Positions 59,616 to 64,000 of a stretch of 64,000 bases of DNA are shown here, piece after piece. The notes under the pieces were generated by a model. It worked only from the letters and a program-made list of their open reading frames with translations. It ran no database searches and was not told the DNA's origin. The position numbers and the translations under genes are program-made. Origin of the DNA: Ahaetulla prasina (taxonomy: Eukaryota; Chordata; Lepidosauria; Squamata; Colubridae); NCBI RefSeq assembly GCF_028640845.1, contig NC_080540.1, forward strand, positions 281,252,524-281,316,523, written 5' to 3'. The first letter of the stretch is position 1. Every line of letters starts with the position of its first letter.

Positions 59616-59620
59616 AGGAG

Positions 59621-60081
59621 GAAATGGGAAATATGTTACTTCTTTGAAAGAAGTAACAAATCTGAGTTGGTTTTTATGATATTCATGAGTAGATCTAATT
59701 TATATAACCGTCATTTTCAGGCTTCTTGTTATGTATCAGTCTTCACATAATCACAGTACACAGTATAAAATGAGCCTAATTTTGAAAGTCAGATCGAAAA
59801 ATGCATTACCAGGCTAATAATTTTATGCTGCAGTCTTCTAATATCTCACTCTCTTTGCCTTTAAGGTCTGAAAATCCAGTGCTTGTACTTCTTAAGTTCA
59901 GAAGTGTTCCTTTCCAAGAAAATACATCTTGAGCTTATAACCCCAGCCAAACAGAAAGATAGGGAATGTGTCACACTCACGGTAAACTTCTAAATTTGTG
60001 AGTACAGTGTGAACTTGAATCACTGGTTCTACATAGCATGAATAGCGACACAAATCCGGTATCTCTAGCGCAGTCACTAAG
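59621..60081. other. no recognisable gene
   Basis: Short frames only. Confidence 0.4.
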
Positions 60082-60089
60082 ATCTAGTA

Positions 60090-60260
60090 CAGGGGTAGTA
60101 TTCACTTACCTTCGCTATAATTCGCAAATGTGAGCGCCCTTCCGCACATGCACAGATCATCAAAAATGGGACATGACGACGTCCGAGCAGGTGGGTGGAG
60201 CTTCCCGCAGCCGCCGCTGACAGTTCAGCCGATCCAGATAGGACCAGCTGAATACCACTA
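60090..60260. mobile_element. hAT-like element, CATGCGC subtype
   Basis: CAGGGGTAGTATTCACTTACC at the left and GAATACCACTA at the right. ATCTAGTA precedes it (60082-60089) and is found again at 60264-60271, three bases after the right end, so the duplication is present but slightly displaced. Interior GCAAATGTGAGCGCCC and CACATGCACAGATC. Confidence 0.8.
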
Positions 60261-60329
60261 CAGATCTAGTACCACTTAGTGCCACTCAATCATGAAAATA
60301 CTTCTGTAGCATGAGTTATGCATGAGAGA

Positions 60330-60365
60330 GAGAGGGAGGGAGGAAAGGAGGGAGGGAGAGAGAGA
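60330..60365 (+). repeat. (GA)n/(GGGA)n simple repeat
   Basis: Purine-only run of GAGA, GGGA and GGAA units. Confidence 0.9.
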
Positions 60366-60434
60366 TGATAGACCGATTATATGCCATCAAGATGTTTTTG
60401 AGTTTTAGAAATAACATAAGTTAATGAATATTGA

Positions 60435-60655
60435 GACTGGTGCAGTGGCCTAGAGGTGGAGCTCCCGCCTCACAATCTGGAGGCTGTGAGTTCGATCCTA
60501 AGTAGAGGCAGATATTTCTCTCTCTGGGCACACTGAGAATATATCTGCTGAAACAAAACTCTGCATTGGCGACAGGAAGGGCATCCGGCCAATAAACACT
60601 CGGCTTCATTCTGTTGCCCTGGCTCCATCCCACAAGTGATTATGGAGTCATTAAA
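60435..60655 (+). mobile_element. tRNA-derived SINE, uninterrupted copy
   Basis: The head GTGGCCTAGAGGTGGAGCTCC resembles an A-box and GTGAGTTCGATCCTA a B-box, so it has an RNA polymerase III promoter. The body follows with AAGTAGAGGCAGATATTTCTC, TGGCGACAGGAAGGGCATCC, GGCCAATAAACACTCGGC and the end TGATTATGGAGTCATTAAA. It is the intact counterpart of 25158-25605. Confidence 0.8.
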
Positions 60656-60739
60656 TGTGGATGATAAGTTAATAAATATTGAATAATGAAGATCAAATAC
60701 AATGTATGATATACTGCTGTAAAATGCATGCAAATTCCC

Positions 60740-60875
60740 CACATTTTGATCTTGTGACTATGAGGATGCTTCAATGGTTGTAAGTGTAAGGAACACTTGT
60801 AATTCACTTTTTTCAATGCCATTGTAATTTCAAACAGCCCCTAAATGAACGGTTGCAAGTCGAGGACTACATGCA
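60740..60875. mobile_element. TIR element of the AGTCCTCGACTTAC type, right end
   Basis: TGTGACTATGAGGATGCTTC, AATTCACTTTTTTCAATGCC and GGTTGCAAGTCGAGGACTAC. Confidence 0.75.
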
Positions 60876-61228
60876 TTGCATGACTATTCCTGTTATTTTC
60901 TTAACAATGATCCAGATCCTCAACAGACATCCAGAATCATCAACTCTGACTTGGAGACCCAGTAGTTATGTTCTCCTAACCTTCTGTACTATGTACATTA
61001 AAATAGGATTCAGTTATTTGTAATTCAGCATGTTGTAGGAACCCACATTTAATATATTATGTGATGTTTACTTTAAAAACAACAACAACAATAATTGTTA
61101 ATCCAGGTTTAGGATTTATGTTGTAAACAGAGCCAGGGCTTTATAATATAGACATTCTAGGCAAGTAGGCGAGATCACATTTATCATTAAGAAGTCTAAT
61201 TAGGAGAGTAGAAGAAGAAACTATTATT
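60876..61228. other. no recognisable gene
   Basis: Nothing recognised; an (AAC)n run near 61075-61090. Confidence 0.4.
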
Positions 61229-61333
61229 TATTAGGATAGGATAGGATAGGATAGGATAGGATAGGATAGGATAGGATAGGATAGGATAGGATAGGATAGG
61301 ATAGGATAGGATAGGATAGGATAGGATAGGATA
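61229..61333 (+). repeat. (ATAGG)n microsatellite at a CR1 3' end
   Basis: About 21 perfect AGGAT units directly joined to the CR1 fragment that follows. Confidence 0.97.
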
Positions 61334-61615
61334 AACAGAGTTGGAAGGGACCTTAGAAGTCTTCTTGTCTAACCCCTGCTTAGGCAGGAAACCCTATGCC
61401 ACTTCGGACAAATGGTTATCCAACATCTTCTTAAAAATTTCCATCTTCTTAAAATAGTCCTTCTTTTCATTAAACTAGACATACCCAGTTCCTGCCACCG
61501 TTCTTCATATGTTTTAGCCTCCAGTTCCCTAATCAACTTTGTTGCTCTTCGCTGCATCTTTTTTACATCCTGGCGACCAAAACTTAATTTAGTATTCTGA
61601 TTTTACTGTCAGGTG
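61334..61615 (-). pseudogene. CR1 LINE C-terminus and 3' UTR
   Basis: AACAGAGTTGGAAGGGACCTT and GTCTAACCCCTGCTTAGGCAG are the CR1 3' end in reverse; upstream the minus strand encodes MQRRATKLIRELEAKTYEERW, then QELGMSSLMKRR, matching the CR1 copy at 59218. A stretch corresponding to the middle is deleted. Confidence 0.85.
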
Positions 61616-61619
61616 TTAG

Positions 61620-62210
61620 ATTTTTTTTTTTAATTGGCCAAGTGTGATTGGACACACAAGGAATTTGTCTTGGTGCATATGCTCTCAGTGTACATAAAAG
61701 TTATGTTCATCAAGAATTTTAAGGTACAACACTTAATGATAGTCATAAAGTACAAATAAGCAATCAGGAAACAATCAATATCAATATAAATCGTAAGGAC
61801 ACAAGCAACAAAGTTACAGTCATACAATCGTAAGTGGAAGGACATGGGTGATGGGAACGATGAGAAGAGTAATAGTAGTGCAAATTTAGTAAATAGTTTG
61901 ACAGTGTTCAGGGAATTATTTGTTTAGCAGAGTGATGGCGTTTGGGGAAAAAACTGTTCTTGTGTTTAGTTGTTCTGTTGTGCAGTGCTCTATAGCGTCG
62001 TTTTGAGGGTAGAAGTTGAAACAATTTATGTGCAGGATGTGAGGGGTCTGTAGATATTTTCACAGCCCTCTTTTTGACTCGTGCAGTATACAGGTCCTCA
62101 ATGGAAGGCAGGTTGGTAGCAATTGTTTTTTCTGCAATTCTAATTATCCTCTGAAGTCTGTGTCTGTCTGTAGGAGGAGTATTTGTAAGAATTTTTTGTA
62201 TCTGATATCA
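61620..62210 (-). mobile_element. CR1-L3 (Snake1-like) LINE 3' UTR
   Basis: TTTTTAATTGGCCAAGTGTG, GACACACAAGGAATTTGTCTT, TCTCAGTGTACATAAAAG and TTTTGAGGGTAGAAGTTGAAA correspond to 14362-14830. Here the 3' end has only a T run, without the (AATAG)n array. Confidence 0.82.
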
Positions 62211-62215
62211 AACAG

Positions 62216-62890
62216 ACTTGGCTGTCAGCAGTAAAAAAAAATAAACTCCATCTCATTAAGCCCTATTACAAAAGGAAGAAACAACAATTTGGGGAAAAAC
62301 TCAAAAACAGTGCAGGACTTGTGGCCATGTTTTCAAAAACAGAAGAATCTGTCTTTTATGTTGAAAACACAAAGACAGTATTTACTTCTGTTCTCCAGTT
62401 CTAAATGCATTTGCCAATAAAAGAGAAAGAGGAATAATGACCAATGTCTACTTTTAAATCGACTTCACTTTAGAAGACATCATGACAAGGTTATAATGAA
62501 CAGAGTCCCTGTTGGTTATGAAACAAAAGCAATTATTAAAGAACGTAGCCAAGATTTATGCAGCCATGTACGTTAGTCTTTGTCCTTCACAGAAGACAAC
62601 ACTAAAATTCTAACATTTAACTATTTGGCACCCAAAAGTGGTGTGCAAAAACACACACTCCTTGTTTTTGTTCAAAAAAACACCTTTTTAAATTAAAATT
62701 TCAGGTTGTTGTGTTGTACATCCATTCCAGTCTTTATCATCTGGAAGGGAAGCCCCACAAAAAGCACTTTTTTGCAAAATAAAACGTTTTGTGGGATAAG
62801 AGGAGAGGAATATAGAACATAGGCTACTTAATTATGTCCCCAATATGGCTTTTTTTAAAAATTGGGGAATGTCGTCAGCATTCCAGTTTT
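62216..62890. other. no recognisable gene
   Basis: AT-rich sequence with short frames only. Confidence 0.4.
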
Positions 62891-62892
62891 GA

Positions 62893-63085
62893 GGATAGAA
62901 TAGAATAGAATAACAGAGTCGGAAGGGACCTTGGAGGTCTTCTAGTCCAACCCCTTGCCTAGGTAGGAAACCCTACACCATCTCAGACAAATGGTTATCC
63001 AACATCTTCTTAAAAACTTCCAGTGTTGGAGCATTCACAACTTCTGGAGGCAAGTTGTTCCACTGATTAATTGTTCTAACTCAGA
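62893..63085 (-). pseudogene. CR1 LINE C-terminus and 3' UTR with short (AATAG) run
   Basis: GATAGAATAGAATAGAATAAC then AGAGTCGGAAGGGACCTTGG and TCTTCTAGTCCAACCCCTTGC (CR1 3' end), followed by the reverse complement of the TLEVFKKMLDNHL region (AAATGGTTATCCAACATCTTC) and of NQWNNLPPEVVNA. Confidence 0.85.
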
Positions 63086-63103
63086 CAATTTGTGAAAGAT
63101 GTA

Positions 63104-63478
63104 CTAGTAGTCCATGACTTAAGATCACAATCGAGCCCAAAATTTCTATTGCTAAGCAAGACAGTTGTTAAGTGAGTTTTGCCCCATCTTACAACATAGT
63201 TGTTAAGTGAATCACTGCATTTTTTTAAGTTGGTAACACAGTTGTTAAGTGAATCTGGTTTCTCCATTGACCTTGCTGGTCAGAAGGTCGCAAAAGGTGA
63301 TCACATGACCCCGGGGCACTGAAACAGACATAAGTACCTGCCAGTTGCCAAGCATCTGAATTTTGACCATGTTGACTATGGGGATGCTGCATCAGTTCTA
63401 AAGTCATGTCACTTTTTTCAGGGTTATTGTAAATTCGAACGGTGACTGAATGAATAGTTGTAAGTTGAAGACTACCTA
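63104..63478. mobile_element. TIR element of the AGTCCTCGACTTAC type, complete
   Basis: Left TAGTAGTCCATGACTTAAGA, right AAGTTGAAGACTACCTA, TA on both sides. Interior AATCGAGCCCAAAATTTCTA, AAGTGAGTTTTGCCCCATCT, TGATCACATGACCCCGGG and CCAGTTGCCAAGCATCTGAA. Confidence 0.78.
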
Positions 63479-63559
63479 TACAGTATTGAAAGTCCCTTTC
63501 AAAGATATTTCCAGGCATGTAACCTTATGTTTTCATGCTCTTTGAAATGTACCCTGAAG

Positions 63560-63879
63560 CAGTGGTGGGATTCAAATAATTTAACAACTGGTTCTCTGCC
63601 TGAATGACCGGCTGGGTGGGCATAACCATGGTGGCCATGGCCAGGGGGTGTAACAGGCAGCACCCAGCCTCCTGCACCCCCCCGGGAGCAAAAACAGGCT
63701 GCGGGGGGGGGCAATGCCCCCATGGCCCATTTTGGGCCTAGTAGGCCTCCCTGCATATTCCTGGGAGCCAAAATGGGGTGCATGGGGACTCCTGGAAGGG
63801 GCGGGGAGGGGAGGAGCTGGGCCAGCCAGCAATTTAACTACTGGTTTGCCTGAACCGGCCCGAACCGGCTGAATCACTG
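63560..63879. mobile_element. hAT-like element, third subtype
   Basis: CAGTGGTGGGATTCAAATAA at the left and CCGGCTGAATCACTG at the right; flanks CCCTGAAG (63552-63559) and GCCTGAAG (63881-63888) match at 7 of 8. Interior AACTGGTTCTCTGCCTGAA, GGCCCATTTTGGGCCTAGTAG and GCCAGCAATTTAACTACTGG. The interior TTTTGGxCCxxxAGGC wording is shared with the element at 19521-19891. Confidence 0.85.
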
Positions 63880-63888
63880 CGCCTGAAG

Positions 63889-64000
63889 CCAAGCACTAAG
63901 ATAATATCAATATTTGTTAACTCTGTAGCTATAGATATTGTTAAGATATGGATGTGGTTTTAAAAAGTTAGCAAACCTAAACACATTTCTGTAGTATAGG
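63889..64000. other. no recognisable feature at window edge
   Basis: Nothing recognised. Confidence 0.4.

Noticed and set aside
10..64000. CRISPR arrays, bacterial operons, ribosome binding sites and rho-independent terminators
   Set aside because: The window is vertebrate DNA. The regularly spaced repeats found are microsatellites and minisatellites without unique spacers.

Overview
The window looks like squamate reptile DNA, most likely snake. The basis is the repeat content: Sauria-type tRNA SINEs, BovB, R4-type and CR1/L2-type LINEs, and CR1-L3 3' ends running into long (AATAG)n arrays, a combination described for snakes. I found no intact host protein gene, rRNA or tRNA gene, and no CRISPR. 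Nearly everything I can name is a transposable element, a fragment of one, or a simple repeat. A GC- and CpG-rich stretch at 1-560 is the only piece that resembles a host promoter, and it carries no recognisable product.

Layout. 0-10 kb: GC-rich block, CR1-L3 LINE end, hAT-like element, BovB LINE, hAT-like element, Penelope-like fragment with a GIY-YIG-like motif, two Sauria SINEs, a MIR-like SINE and TIR elements. 10-20 kb: a large inverted repeat of Penelope type, a 190-bp palindrome whose arms each fit a hammerhead ribozyme fold, CR1/L2 LINE ends, a CR1-L3 end with (AATAG)n, fold-back hAT MITEs and a solo retroviral-type LTR. 20-32 kb: SINEs, an LTR-like inverted pair, and a 2.2-kb CR1/L2 LINE (29.4-31.6 kb) whose reverse transcriptase frame is almost intact. 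32-47 kb: TIR elements, five hAT-like elements, a (TTC)n(TCC)n tract, an R4-type LINE and Penelope-like repeats. 47-59 kb: a Ty3/Gypsy element of Mag type with LTRs, 5-bp target duplication, primer-binding site and polypurine tract, into which a nearly 6-kb L1-type LINE has inserted. 59-64 kb: CR1 and CR1-L3 ends, a tRNA SINE, (ATAGG)n and TIR elements.

Stratigraphy. At 47-59 kb a TIR element (47180 and 58907-59217) was split by the Gypsy element. The Gypsy element was then hit in its 3' LTR by a CR1-L3 end with (ATTCT)n, and in its RNase H region by the L1. The L1 is flanked by a direct duplication of about 1.03 kb whose borders coincide with the L1 ends. That is either an extraordinarily long target-site duplication or an assembly product.

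The most interesting structures are the double hammerhead palindrome (11615-11804), the 1-kb duplication around the L1, and a large set of hAT-like elements whose 8-bp target duplications can be read directly. All family names are from recognition of motifs and ends; no database search was run.
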